DNA of 64,000 nucleotides from JACMNW01 sp963708425 (lineage in GTDB: Bacteria; Pseudomonadota; Alphaproteobacteria; Rhodobacterales; Rhodobacteraceae): assembly GCA_963708425.1 (NCBI GenBank), contig OY970206.1, positions 2,170,001 through 2,234,000 on the forward strand, given 5' to 3'. The notes under the pieces were generated by a model. The model made no database searches, was not told the origin of the DNA, and worked only from the letters and a program-made list of their open reading frames with translations. Made by a program: the position numbers and the translations under genes. Below are positions 18,809 through 28,700 of this stretch, piece after piece (position 1 is the stretch's first letter; each line of letters begins with the position of its first letter).

Positions 18809-20380
18809 ATGGTTGCGAAATTTGATCAGAACGACGATTCCGTGGTCGTCATCATCGGCACCGGGGCAGGGGGTGGCGTACTTGCCAACGAACTGGCCCA
18901 AAAAGGCGTCAAGGTTGTCTCGCTGGAGGCTGGCGGTCGCTATCTGCCAGAAGATTACATCAACGACGAATGGGATAGTTTCGGCCAACTGGCCTGGACC
19001 GATGCCCGCACCACCAGCGGCGACTGGCGCGTGGCGAAAGACTTCGCCGGTCTGCCAACATGGATCGTCAAAGCCGTCGGCGGCACCACGACGCACTGGG
19101 CCGGGGCATCGCTGCGCATTCAGGACCACGAATTTCGCGCATTAACGTCCTATGGCAAGGTCGAAGGCGCGAACCTGCTGGATTGGCCGATCACCCTTGC
19201 CGATCTGGAACCCTACTACGAAAAAGCCGAAACCAAACTTGGCGTCACCCGTACCGGGGATCGTCCCGGTCTTCCCGGCAGCAATAACTACAAAGTGCTG
19301 GAAAAGGGCGCTTTGGCAGTAGGCTACAAAGAAGTCCACACTGGCCGCATGGCGATCAATTCCACCGAATATGATGAACGCATGGCCTGCCAGCAAACCG
19401 GCTTTTGCTTTCAGGGCTGCAAATGGGGCGCGAAATGGTCCACCGCCTACACTGACATTCCGCGAGGCGAGGCAACCGGCAATCTTGAAGTGCGTGAACG
19501 CGCCCATGTCGCCCGCATCTTGCATAACGAGGCAGGCAAAGTTACCGGCGTCGAATACTTCGACAAAGACGGCAATCTGCAAATGCAAAAAGCCCGCATC
19601 GTCTGTGTCGCGGGCAACAGCATCGAAAGCCCACGCTTGTTGCTGAACTCGGCATCGTCGATGTTCCCCGATGGGCTGGCAAACTCGTCCGGCATGGTTG
19701 GCAAAAACTACATGCGCCATATGACAGGCTCGGTCTACGGCGTGTTCGACAAGGAAGTGAAGATGTGGCGCGGCACCACCATGGCAGGCATCATCCAGGA
19801 TGAAGCCCGCCATGACCCATCGCGCGGCTTCGTCGGCGGTTATGAACTTGAAACCCTAGGCCTCGGCCTGCCGTTCACTGCGGCGTTTCTAGATCCCGGA
19901 TCATGGGGTCGCAGCTTCACAACCGCACTTGACAGCTATTCCAACATGGCTGGCATGTGGATCGTCGGCGAAGACATGCCACAAGAAACCAACGCGATCA
20001 CGCTTAACGCGGAAGTCAAAGATCAATGGGGTTTGCCCGCGCCCAACGTCAACTTCACCGATCACCCCAACGATATCGCGATGCGCAGCCATGCCTATGC
20101 CCGTGGCACCGCGATATATGAAGCGGTCGGTGCCACCCGCGCTTTCCCGACGCCGCCCTATCCGTCCACCCACAACCTCGGCACCAACCGGATGTCCGCC
20201 GAGGCAAAAGACGGCGTCGTCAACAAATGGGGCCAAAGCCACGACATCGCGAACCTGTTCGTGTCCGACGGCAGCCAGTTCACCACAGGGGCGGCGGAAA
20301 ACCCGACGCTTACCGTCGTGGCACTGGCCATCCGCCAGGCCGACCACATCGCAGCCGAAATGGTGGCAGGCACGATCTGA
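18809..20380 (+). CDS. GMC-family flavoprotein dehydrogenase
   Basis: 523-residue FAD-dependent oxidoreductase of the glucose-methanol-choline family. The dinucleotide motif IGTGAGGG is at about residues 15-22, and the C-terminal block FVSDGSQFTTGAAENPTLT plus STHNLGTNRMS carries the catalytic His/Asn region. GAGG precedes the ATG. As the large subunit of a two-subunit dehydrogenase, it likely oxidises a sugar, polyol or alcohol in the periplasm after Tat co-export. No cytochrome c subunit is adjacent, so the acceptor is uncertain. Confidence 0.9.
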   Translation: MVAKFDQNDDSVVVIIGTGAGGGVLANELAQKGVKVVSLEAGGRYLPEDYINDEWDSFGQLAWTDARTTSGDWRVAKDFAGLPTWIVKAVGGTTTHWAGASLRIQDHEFRALTSYGKVEGANLLDWPITLADLEPYYEKAETKLGVTRTGDRPGLPGSNNYKVLEKGALAVGYKEVHTGRMAINSTEYDERMACQQTGFCFQGCKWGAKWSTAYTDIPRGEATGNLEVRERAHVARILHNEAGKVTGVEYFDKDGNLQMQKARIVCVAGNSIESPRLLLNSASSMFPDGLANSSGMVGKNYMRHMTGSVYGVFDKEVKMWRGTTMAGIIQDEARHDPSRGFVGGYELETLGLGLPFTAAFLDPGSWGRSFTTALDSYSNMAGMWIVGEDMPQETNAITLNAEVKDQWGLPAPNVNFTDHPNDIAMRSHAYARGTAIYEAVGATRAFPTPPYPSTHNLGTNRMSAEAKDGVVNKWGQSHDIANLFVSDGSQFTTGAAENPTLTVVALAIRQADHIAAEMVAGTI

Positions 20381-20488
20381 CCACCAACAGCCGCCCGCCA
20401 CATCCCGGCGGGCGGTGTCTTTTTGTGCCACCACAGCGCGGCCTCCCTTGATTTCCCCGCCAAGGTGCCGTAACCCCACCGCAGGCTT

Positions 20489-20564
20489 AGGAGTTTAGCT
20501 CAGTTGGTAGAGCATCGGTCTCCAAAACCGAGGGTCGTGGGTTCGAGTCCCCCAACTCCTGCCA
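20489..20564 (+). tRNA. trpT: tRNA-Trp (anticodon CCA)
   Basis: 76-base cloverleaf. Acceptor stem AGGAGTT (20489-20495) pairs with AACTCCT (20554-20560), then a discriminator G and an encoded CCA at 20562-20564. The anticodon arm TCGGT / ACCGA encloses loop CTCCAAA with anticodon CCA at 20522-20524. The T-loop GTTCGAGTC is normal. It precedes secE-nusG in many bacteria. Confidence 0.97.
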
Positions 20565-20679
20565 AGCCTTTTCATTCAATCGCATTGCCATGCAATCATA
20601 TGCTTTTTTACCAGATTGCGAACATATTGCTGCCCTAGTCCCCCGCATTATAGCCTCCAATCACTGGTGGAGGCCCCCG

Positions 20680-21942
20680 ATGAACCTGATACTCGCCCTG
20701 TTTTTCCGCACCCCGTTCTGGGTCCAGTTTGCCCTCGCCGCCGGTCTGGTCTGGTTTGGCTTTACCGTCCAACAAGACGAAACCAATCGCCAAGCCGCCC
20801 GCGCCGCCCTTCTGGAACAAGCCCCGCCCGCTACGATTCCCATCAGCGCAGCCACCCCCGGCGAACCCAGCCGCATTCCGGTCGAACTGTCCGTCACCGC
20901 CCAAGTCGCGACTGATCACAACACTCGGCTGGTGCAAAAAACCAACTTCATCCAAACTGGCGAAAGCCTGCTTTACGTGCTCGTCGATCCCGCCCCCGGC
21001 GGCGATCCCAATCGCGCCGAAGCCGCGATGATTATCGACCCCGATGATCTTGATGCTTTCGCCGAATGGCTGGCGGGCAACTCAACGGACTTTGGCGAAG
21101 TCGGCCCAATCGCCACCATCAACGGATTGCTGGCGATGCCATCAGACCGCTCGCAGGCGCAGAAGGCGATGAAAGAACAAGGCATGATCATCCCCGACGA
21201 CTTCTTCTTTGTCGAACCATTCTTCAACGGCCGCGAAGCCTCGCTCGCCGCGATACCAAACAGTGCCGCGCAAATCTCGTGGCCGATCTTCGGTGCAGCG
21301 GCCATCATGGCGCTAATCGGCGCTATGAAGCTAAGGCGCGGCTCGCGACCGCAGGTTGCCAAGGCTGATCCCATACCAGCAGCCCGTCCCCTTGGTGCCT
21401 ATACCGAGGCAGAGCTGACGGCGGGTCGTATGCTGCCTGCCGCAACCAAATCTGCCAAGCCAGCCAAACCAGCGGTCGCGAAATCAAAGCTGATTGTCTG
21501 GTCCCTCGGCTTGGTCCTGCTTGCCGGTTTCTTCTCCGGCCAAAACTGGGCCTATGCCATCATGCCGCTCGCCTTCTTTGGCCTCGTGTTCCTCGGCCTG
21601 CGCAACGGCGTTCGCACATTCACCCAAGCGGTCGGGTCAGTGGTCGAAAATGTAACCACCAAGCCCGCGTCGGCACCTAACCCAGCCTTGGGTGCTACGC
21701 CCGCATCCGAAATCGGCGCCACCACTGCCCTTGCAGCCCCGGCAGGCGGCGGGCCGATCCGGTCTGGCAACAGCGCGTTCATGTCGACCAACGTCCGAAA
21801 AGATGACGGGCCAATTCGCCCCGGTTTTTCGTTCAAAGACCTGCTGCCGCAATCGAAACGCAAATCGGTCGCCACCTCTGATCCCTACGAGCGATTGGCG
21901 CAGCAGCGGCGGCAAGACAGCAGTGCCCCAACGCGGCGGTAA
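20680..21942 (+). CDS. Orphan membrane protein between tRNA-Trp and secE
   Basis: 420 residues from ATG 20680, which has GGAGG nearby. Hydrophobic segments lie near residues 3-30 (start), about 200-218, and a pair near 275-315. Between the first two is a soluble region of about 160 residues; the C-terminal third is low-complexity, Ala/Pro-rich, ending in a basic tail. Reading from the upstream ATG at 20590 adds 30 unrelated residues. I do not recognise a family. The place, immediately before secE, is conserved in synteny only as far as I can infer. Confidence 0.65.
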   Translation: MNLILALFFRTPFWVQFALAAGLVWFGFTVQQDETNRQAARAALLEQAPPATIPISAATPGEPSRIPVELSVTAQVATDHNTRLVQKTNFIQTGESLLYVLVDPAPGGDPNRAEAAMIIDPDDLDAFAEWLAGNSTDFGEVGPIATINGLLAMPSDRSQAQKAMKEQGMIIPDDFFFVEPFFNGREASLAAIPNSAAQISWPIFGAAAIMALIGAMKLRRGSRPQVAKADPIPAARPLGAYTEAELTAGRMLPAATKSAKPAKPAVAKSKLIVWSLGLVLLAGFFSGQNWAYAIMPLAFFGLVFLGLRNGVRTFTQAVGSVVENVTTKPASAPNPALGATPASEIGATTALAAPAGGGPIRSGNSAFMSTNVRKDDGPIRPGFSFKDLLPQSKRKSVATSDPYERLAQQRRQDSSAPTRR

Positions 21943-22041
21943 CCCGGTCAATCGCTGAAATTGGGTCGCCGCACCCCGGCGCACATCGTCTGCACGGGGG
22001 GTGTACAGGGGGTGTACGCATATCATACCGCCGCTTGGTGC

Positions 22042-22070
22042 TTGAAATCTGCCCTCTGAAAGCGTATCTC
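22042..22070 (+). promoter_or_regulatory. Candidate sigma-70 promoter for secE
   Basis: TTGAAA (22042-22047), 17-base spacer, TATCTC (22065-22070), 32 bases before the secE ATG. Inferred from sequence only; the -10 is weak. Confidence 0.4.
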
Positions 22071-22102
22071 GGCGGCGAACTCGATATGTCAGGATAACAC
22101 CA

Positions 22103-22300
22103 ATGGCCACCACGAACCCCCTTCAGTTCCTTCAGCAGGTGCGCGGTGAGGTTGCCAAAGTGGTCTGGCCAACCCGTCGTGAAGTGATCCTGACCACCAT
22201 CATGGTGTTCATCATGGCAGCGCTGACGGCAACGTTTTTCAGCCTTGTCGATCTGGCAATCCGGTCCGGCCTTAGTGCCGTTCTTGGCGCGTTCGGCTGA
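22103..22300 (+). CDS. secE: Preprotein translocase subunit SecE
   Basis: 65-residue inner-membrane subunit of the SecYEG channel, short single-helix form usual in alphaproteobacteria. VRGEVAKVVWPTRREV-like segment (seen as QVRGEVAKVVWPTRRE) is the conserved amphipathic helix, followed by one transmembrane helix near residues 35-56. It is followed by a strong hairpin before nusG, so the two genes may not share all transcripts. Confidence 0.95.
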   Translation: MATTNPLQFLQQVRGEVAKVVWPTRREVILTTIMVFIMAALTATFFSLVDLAIRSGLSAVLGAFG

Positions 22301-22381
22301 ACTGACGCAAAGGTAGGCGGCGTAAAATTTCCTTGATATTGGCGGGTTGGCGGGGTATCCCGCCCCCAGATCAAGGCAACA

Positions 22382-22415
22382 AGCGCGCGACGATTCGGTT
22401 CGCGCGCTGTTTTTT
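22382..22415 (+). terminator. Rho-independent terminator between secE and nusG
   Basis: Nine-base stem AGCGCGCGA (22382-22390) / TCGCGCGCT (22400-22408), then G and six T residues. A textbook intrinsic terminator between secE and nusG, which are usually co-transcribed. Confidence 0.85.
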
Positions 22416-22425
22416 GTTCCGGGCA

Positions 22426-22453
22426 TTGCGGTCTAACCGCTTGATAATATAAA
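22426..22453 (+). promoter_or_regulatory. Candidate promoter for nusG
   Basis: TTGCGG (22426-22431), 16-base spacer, TATAAA (22448-22453), just after the secE terminator and 43 bases before the nusG ATG. Position agrees with a need for a separate start. Confidence 0.5.
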
Positions 22454-22496
22454 GATCTTCGGGGCATTCCCCTTAGACGAAAAAGGTGGCTGAGGC

Positions 22497-23030
22497 ATGG
22501 CAATGCGGTGGTATTCGGTAAGCGTTCTCTCGAACTTCGAGAAGAAAATTGCCGAGCAGATCAAGACAGCCGTTGCTGATGCGGGTCTCGAAGACGAGAT
22601 CAGCGAAGTTTTGGTGCCTACGGAAGAAGTGCTGGAAGTCCGTCGCGGCAAGAAAGTAACCTCTGAACGTCGCTTCATGCCCGGCTATGTGCTGGTGCGG
22701 ATGGAGATGTCGAACAAGGGCTATCACCTGATCTCGTCGATCAACCGCGTGACGGGTTTTCTGGGGCCGCAAGGCAAACCCATGCCCATGCGCGACGCCG
22801 AAGTGAACGCCATTCTGAACCGTGTCGAAGAAGGTCTGGAAGCCCCGCGCAACCTGATCCGTTTCGACATCGGCGAAACCGTCCAAGTCACCGACGGCCC
22901 CTTCGAGGGCTTCTCTGGCATGGTCGAAGATGTTGACGAAGCTCACAGCCGTCTGAAGGTGACAGTGTCGATTTTTGGCCGGGCAACCCCGGTTGAATTG
23001 GAATTCACGCAGGTGACGAAAAACACCTGA
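22497..23030 (+). CDS. nusG: Transcription termination/antitermination factor NusG
   Basis: 177-residue NusG that binds the RNA polymerase clamp and couples it to Rho or ribosomes. The N-terminal RNP-like domain begins MAMRWYSVSVLSNFEKK, and the C-terminal KOW domain has GETVQVTDGPFEGFSGMVE. A GGTGGCTGAGG region precedes the ATG. Normal length; first gene of the rplK-rplA side after the candidate promoter. Confidence 0.97.
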   Translation: MAMRWYSVSVLSNFEKKIAEQIKTAVADAGLEDEISEVLVPTEEVLEVRRGKKVTSERRFMPGYVLVRMEMSNKGYHLISSINRVTGFLGPQGKPMPMRDAEVNAILNRVEEGLEAPRNLIRFDIGETVQVTDGPFEGFSGMVEDVDEAHSRLKVTVSIFGRATPVELEFTQVTKNT

Positions 23031-23095
23031 CGTGCTTGCGTGGGAGGCGCGCGCCCCAGATTTAGTCTCGGGTGACAGACCGAACCACTAAACAT

Positions 23096-23112
23096 GCCCT
23101 AGTTTTCAGGGC
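23096..23112 (+). promoter_or_regulatory. Short hairpin before rplK
   Basis: GCCCT / AGGGC arms with a seven-base AGTTTTC loop, 20 bases before the rplK ATG. Too close to be a terminator without affecting translation; possibly part of a leader that L1 or L11 feedback uses. Confidence 0.3.
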
Positions 23113-23132
23113 GGTGATAAAGGAGAGGCCAA

Positions 23133-23585
23133 ATGGCCAAGAAGATTATCGGCAGCTTGAAGCTGCAAGTTAAGGCGGGGCAAGCCAACCCGTCCCCGCC
23201 AGTTGGCCCAGCTTTGGGTCAGCGCGGCTTGAACATCATGGCGTTCGTGAAAGAATTCAACGCCAAGACTGCTGATGCAGAACCGGGCACCCCGACGCCG
23301 GTGATCATCACCTACTACCAGGACAAGTCGTTCAGCCTTCAGTTCAAAACGGCGCCCGCGTCGTTCATGCTGAAGAAAGCTGCCGGTCTGCCACCTGTTG
23401 GCAAGCGTAACCGCGCCAAGGGTTCGGTCAAGCCGGGCCATATGGTTGCAGGGTCGGTGACCGTGGCGCAAGTGCGCGCTATTGCCGAAGCCAAGATGAA
23501 AGATCTGAACGCCAACGATATCGAAGCGGCGATGCAGATCATCCTTGGTTCGGCCAAATCCTGCGGTATCGAGGTGAAAGCATAA
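23133..23585 (+). CDS. rplK: 50S ribosomal protein L11
   Basis: 150-residue L11 of the GTPase-associated centre. N-terminal [20 protein letters not shown] and C-terminal RNA-binding domain with [24 protein letters not shown] are canonical. GGAGAGG precedes the ATG. Two bases separate it from rplA. Confidence 0.98.
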   Translation: MAKKIIGSLKLQVKAGQANPSPPVGPALGQRGLNIMAFVKEFNAKTADAEPGTPTPVIITYYQDKSFSLQFKTAPASFMLKKAAGLPPVGKRNRAKGSVKPGHMVAGSVTVAQVRAIAEAKMKDLNANDIEAAMQIILGSAKSCGIEVKA

Positions 23586-23587
23586 TC

Positions 23588-24286
23588 ATGGCAAAGCTCG
23601 GAAAACGCACAGTAAAAGCACAAGAAGCCTTTGCGGCCAAATCGAACATCTCGATTGAAGATGCGGTCAAGCTGATCAAGGGTGCTGCGTCGGCCAAATT
23701 CGACGAAACTCTTGAAATCGCGATGAATCTTGGCGTTGATCCACGCCACGCAGACCAGATGGTTCGCGGTGTGGTCACGCTGCCAAACGGCACTGGTAAA
23801 ACCGTGCGCGTTGCCGTGTTTGCGCGCGGCCTGAAGGCTGATGAAGCCAAGGCCGCTGGTGCTGACATCGTTGGCGCAGAAGACCTGATGGAAAGTATCC
23901 AGGCGGGCAAGCTGGATTTTGATCGTTGCATCGCAACGCCGGACATGATGCCGCTGGTCGGTCGTTTGGGTAAAATCCTTGGCCCCCGCAACCTGATGCC
24001 GAACCCAAAGGTCGGCACTGTGACGATGGACGTGAAAACGGCTGTCGAAGCGGCCAAGGGCGGCGAAGTGCAGTTCAAGGCTGAAAAAGCAGGCGTTATC
24101 CATGCCGGTATCGGCAAGGTATCGTTCAGTGAAGGCAAGCTTGCCGAAAACATCCGCGCCTTTGTGGATGCCGTGACCAAGGCTCGCCCGTCGGGTGCGA
24201 AGGGCGCTTATCTGAAAAAGGTATCGCTGTCGTCCACCATGGGGCCGGGCGTTTCGGTTGACCTGACATCAGCCACCGGAAACTGA
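23588..24286 (+). CDS. rplA: 50S ribosomal protein L1
   Basis: 232-residue L1, which forms the mobile L1 stalk near the E site and in E. coli represses translation of its own L11-L1 message. Blocks [20 protein letters not shown] and [18 protein letters not shown] are typical. A 253-base leader follows before rplJ. Confidence 0.98.
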   Translation: MAKLGKRTVKAQEAFAAKSNISIEDAVKLIKGAASAKFDETLEIAMNLGVDPRHADQMVRGVVTLPNGTGKTVRVAVFARGLKADEAKAAGADIVGAEDLMESIQAGKLDFDRCIATPDMMPLVGRLGKILGPRNLMPNPKVGTVTMDVKTAVEAAKGGEVQFKAEKAGVIHAGIGKVSFSEGKLAENIRAFVDAVTKARPSGAKGAYLKKVSLSSTMGPGVSVDLTSATGN

Positions 24287-24289
24287 TCC

Positions 24290-24539
24290 GGCGGCTATAC
24301 GAAATTCACACGGCCCTTCGCGGGCCGGGTGAATGATGGGGCGAAAGCCCTATCCTGTCCGAGACGGTGGGTGGCCTTGCGCCTTAATCTTCCTGCCTGA
24401 GATGGGGATCGAGACGAAAATTCGGGGGTGAAACCTCGGGTGATCTGGCCTCGGGACCCGTAACTAGGACCCGAACGTTTCCGATCTGATCGGGAACAGA
24501 TATGAGCCGGGGGGAAACCCCCAACCTTGGAGTGAAACT
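24290..24539 (+). promoter_or_regulatory. rplJ leader RNA (candidate L10-binding region)
   Basis: The rplA-rplJ spacer of 253 bases holds several hairpins: GGCCC/GGGCC with a TTCG loop near 24314, GGGC/GCCC with a GAAA loop near 24339, and GC-rich elements on to the rplJ start. Autogenous control by L10(L7/L12) through such a leader is established in other bacteria. Binding here is inferred from position and folding alone. Confidence 0.55.
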
Positions 24540-25055
24540 GTGGATAGAGCCCAAAAAGAGAAAGTGGTCGATGAACTCGGCCAAATCTTCGCAAGCTCTG
24601 GCGTGGTTGTGGTTGCACACTACGCAGGCATCACGGTTGCTCAGATGCAGGACCTGCGCGCGAAAATGCGCGAAGTTGGTGGGTCCGTACGCGTTGCCAA
24701 GAACAAGCTCGCCAAGATCGCCCTTGAAGGAAAACCCGGTGCAAATATGGGTAACCTCCTGACGGGCATGACCGTGATGGCCTATTCCGAGGACCCAGTC
24801 GCAGCTGCGAAGGTCGCGGAAGCCTATGCCAAGACGAACGAAAATTTCGTTATTCTTGGTGGGGCAATGGGTGACACGGTTCTTGACGCCGCCGGTGTGA
24901 AAGCCGTCGCATCCATGCCGTCGCGTGAAGAGCTTATTGCTCAGATCGTATCGTGCATCGGTGCGCCAGCATCCAGCATCGCCGGGGCCATTGGTGCGCC
25001 TGCCTCTAACATCGCGAGCATCCTCTCTACTTTGGAGGAGCGGCTTGCCGCTTGA
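24540..25055 (+). CDS. rplJ: 50S ribosomal protein L10
   Basis: 171-residue stalk base protein that anchors L7/L12 dimers through its C-terminal helix. Starts with GTG after GGAG. N-terminal [18 protein letters not shown] and [15 protein letters not shown] are typical. The C-terminus ([16 protein letters not shown]) is the L7/L12-binding helix. Confidence 0.97.
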   Translation: MDRAQKEKVVDELGQIFASSGVVVVAHYAGITVAQMQDLRAKMREVGGSVRVAKNKLAKIALEGKPGANMGNLLTGMTVMAYSEDPVAAAKVAEAYAKTNENFVILGGAMGDTVLDAAGVKAVASMPSREELIAQIVSCIGAPASSIAGAIGAPASNIASILSTLEERLAA

Positions 25056-25124
25056 GCAATTGTCGACCTGCGTGGGTTGACCCCACCATGTTGGAACCCA
25101 TCTTAATGGAACGGAACGAAACAA

Positions 25125-25505
25125 ATGGCTGATATGAACAAACTCGCCGAAGAAATCGTTGGTCTGACGCTTCTTCAGGCACAAGAACTGAAAACCATCC
25201 TGAAGGACAAGTATGGCATCGAGCCCGCTGCTGGCGGCGCTGTGATGATGGCTGGTCCTGCTGCTGGTGGCGCTGCTGCTGCCCCTGCTGAAGAGCAGAC
25301 TGAATTTGATGTTGTGCTGACCGAAGCTGGTCCGAACAAAATCAACGTCATCAAAGAAGTTCGCACGATCACCGGTCTGGGCCTGAAAGAAGCCAAAGAT
25401 CTGGTTGAAGCCGGTGGCAAAGTCAAAGAAGGCGCATCCAAGGCTGATGCCGAAACGATGAAGAAAAAGCTTGAAGAGGCTGGTGCCAAGGTCGAGCTGA
25501 AGTAA
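25125..25505 (+). CDS. rplL: 50S ribosomal protein L7/L12
   Basis: 126-residue stalk protein. N-terminal dimerisation helix, an Ala/Gly/Pro hinge around residues 35-55 and the C-terminal factor-binding domain with [21 protein letters not shown]. Recruits EF-Tu, EF-G and other GTPases. Made in excess over other ribosomal proteins, consistent with the partial termination structures that follow. Confidence 0.98.
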   Translation: MADMNKLAEEIVGLTLLQAQELKTILKDKYGIEPAAGGAVMMAGPAAGGAAAAPAEEQTEFDVVLTEAGPNKINVIKEVRTITGLGLKEAKDLVEAGGKVKEGASKADAETMKKKLEEAGAKVELK

Positions 25506-25545
25506 TCGTCAAAGGGTGCCCTTTGCATCCTGACATGTAAACTCT

Positions 25546-25575
25546 GGCTGGGTCCGATCAAATTCGGGCCCAGCC
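25546..25575 (+). promoter_or_regulatory. rplL-rpoB attenuator-like hairpin
   Basis: Seven-base GGCTGGG / CCCAGCC arms plus an inner CCGA/TCGG pair, 40 bases after rplL. A smaller AAAGGG / CCCTTT hairpin precedes it at 25511-25524. No U-tract follows, so it suits partial attenuation or RNase processing that sets the ribosomal-protein to polymerase ratio, known from E. coli at this junction. Confidence 0.5.
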
Positions 25576-25749
25576 AAACCCGTCTTGGCAAGGGCTTTCA
25601 CAAGAAGCCCCTTCCAAGGCGCGGTTTAAGGTTCGGGAGCCATCCGGTGGGACGGGTGGCACGAATAGAACCTTCCCCCCTGCTTCGCATGCGGCGAGCG
25701 CTGTCACCCCAACAGTGCCGCCAGCGAATGATGAAAGGTGACTTCGAGC

Positions 25750-28700
25750 ATGGCTCAGAGCTACGTTGGCCAAAAACGCATCCGCCGCTACTTTGGCAAA
25801 ATCCGTGAAGTTTTGGAGATGCCGAACCTTATCGAGGTTCAAAAATCGTCCTATGACCTGTTCCTGAAGTCGGGCGAAGGCCCGAAGCCCGCCGATGGCG
25901 AAGGTATTCAGGGTGTGTTCCAATCGGTATTCCCGATCAAGGATTTCAACGAAACCAGCGTGCTGGAATTCGTGAAATATGAGCTGGAAAAGCCGAAGTA
26001 CGATGTTGATGAATGTCAGTCCCGCGACATGACCTATGCAGCGCCGCTGAAGGTGACGCTGCGTTTGATCGTGTTTGATGTTGATGAAGATACTGGCGCG
26101 CGGTCGGTGAAAGACATCAAGGAACAAGACGTATTCATGGGCGACATGCCTTTGATGACGCATAACGGCACATTCGTGGTGAACGGCACTGAACGGGTCA
26201 TCGTTTCCCAGATGCACCGTTCGCCCGGCGTGTTCTTTGACCACGACAAAGGCAAAACCCATTCGTCGGGCAAGCTGTTGTTCGCCTGCCGGATCATTCC
26301 GTACCGCGGTTCGTGGCTGGACTTTGAATTTGATGCCAAAGACATCGTCTTTGCCCGCATCGACCGCCGCCGCAAACTGCCGGTGACGACGCTTCTGTAC
26401 GCGCTTGGCATGGGCCAAGAGCAGATCATGGACGCGTATTATGAAACCGTCAGCTACAAGCATCTGAAGAACAAGGGCTGGGTGACCAAATTCTTCCCAG
26501 AACGTGTGCGTGGTACGCGTCCGCAGTTTGATATCGTCGATGCAGCCAGTGGCGAAGTGATCTGCAAGGCCGGCGAGAAGATGACGCCGCGCATGGCAAA
26601 CGAACTGATCAAAACCGGTAAAGTGACCGAGTTGTTGCTGCCGTTTGACCAGATTCTTGGCCGCTATGTTGCGAAAGACATCATCAACGAAGAAACCGGC
26701 GAGATTTACGTTGAAGCCGGTGATGAGCTGACGATGGAATACGACCGCGATGGCGGTGTCAAGGGTGGCAGCCTGAAAGTACTGCTTGATCAAGGCATTA
26801 CCGATATTCCAGTACTGGACATCGACAATGTCAACGTCGGCCCCTACATCCGCAACACCATGGCCGCCGACAAGAATATGGGCCGTGATACCGCGCTGAT
26901 GGACATTTACCGCGTGATGCGCCCTGGCGAGCCACCGACGGTGGAGGCTGCAAGCCAGCTGTTCGACACGCTGTTCTTTGACAGCGAGCGTTATGACCTC
27001 TCGGCCGTTGGCCGCGTGAAAATGAACATGCGTCTGGATCTGGGTCGCCCAGATACCCAGCGCACGCTGGACCGTGCCGACATCATCGCCTGTATCAAAG
27101 CCCTGACCGAGTTGCGCGATGGCAAGGGCGAGATTGACGATATCGATCACCTCGGCAACCGCCGTGTGCGTTCTGTCGGCGAATTGATGGAAAACCAGTA
27201 TCGCGTTGGTTTGCTGCGCATGGAACGTGCGATCAAAGAACGCATGTCTTCGGTCGAGATCGACACGATCATGCCGCAAGACCTGATCAACGCCAAACCA
27301 GCGGCGGCTGCGGTGCGTGAATTCTTCGGCTCGTCGCAGCTGTCGCAGTTCATGGACCAAACCAACCCGCTGTCCGAAGTGACGCACAAGCGCCGCCTGT
27401 CGGCCCTTGGGCCAGGTGGTCTGACCCGCGAACGCGCAGGTTTCGAAGTGCGCGACGTTCACCCGACCCACTATGGCCGGATGTGCCCGATTGAAACTCC
27501 AGAAGGCCAGAACATTGGCCTGATCAACTCACTCGCCACGTTCGCCCGGGTGAACAAATATGGCTTTATCGAAACGCCGTACCGCAAGGTGATCGACAAC
27601 AAGGTGACTGATGAAGTCGTCTACATGTCGGCGACCGAAGAAATGCGTCATACGGTGGCGCAGGCCAACGCGGCACAGGATAGCGAAGGTCGTTTCACGG
27701 ATGACCTGATTTCGTCGCGTAAAGCGGGCGAATTCATGCTGAACCCGCCAGAAGCGATTGATCTGATCGACGTGTCACCGAAGCAGCTTGTGTCTGTTGC
27801 GGCGTCCTTGATCCCGTTCCTTGAAAATGACGATGCTAACCGCGCCTTGATGGGTTCGAACATGCAGCGTCAGGCAGTACCTTTGCTGCAATCCGATGCG
27901 CCGTTCGTAGGTACTGGGATTGAAGCGGTGGTTGCACGGGATTCTGGTGCCGCCATCATGGCGCGCCGGGCAGGGGTGATCGATCAGGTCGATGCAACCC
28001 GGATCGTTGTGCGGGCAACCGAGATGATGGAACCCGGCGAGCCCGGCGTTGACATCTATCGTCTGCGCAAATTCAAGCGGTCGAACCAATCGTCCTGTAT
28101 CAACCAGCGTCCGCTGGTGAAGGTGGGCGATATCGTGACGCGTGGCGAAGTGGTGGCCGATGGCCCTTGCACCGACATGGGCGAACTGGCCCTTGGCCGG
28201 AACATCATCGTCGCGTTCATGCCTTGGAATGGCTACAACTACGAAGACTCGATCCTGATTTCGGAACGCATTCTGCGCGATGACGTATTTACCTCGATCC
28301 ACATCGAAGAATACGAAGTCGCGGCCCGCGATACGAAACTCGGGCCAGAGGAAATCACTCGCGACATCCCGAACGTCGGCGAAGAAGCCCTGCGTAATCT
28401 GGATGAAGCCGGCATCGTCTACATCGGGGCCGATGTGGTTCCGGGCGATATTCTGGTTGGCAAAATCACCCCCAAAGGTGAATCGCCGATGACGCCAGAA
28501 GAAAAGCTGCTGCGCGCAATCTTTGGTGAAAAAGCGTCTGACGTTCGCGATACCTCGCTGCGTCTGCCGCCCGGTGCGTATGGCACGATCGTCGAAGTGC
28601 GTGTGTTCAACCGTCACGGCGTAGACAAAGACGAACGCGCGCTGCAGATCGAGCGTGAAGAAGTTGAACGTCTGGCACGTGATCGTGACGATGAGTTGGC

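Noticed and set aside
25558..27471. 637-codon open frame antisense to rpoB, and similar ones at 56389-57789 and 28789-29937
   Set aside because: Mirror frames of GC-rich genes; composition and residues (His/Arg/Gln-rich) are those of antisense shadows, without ribosome sites.
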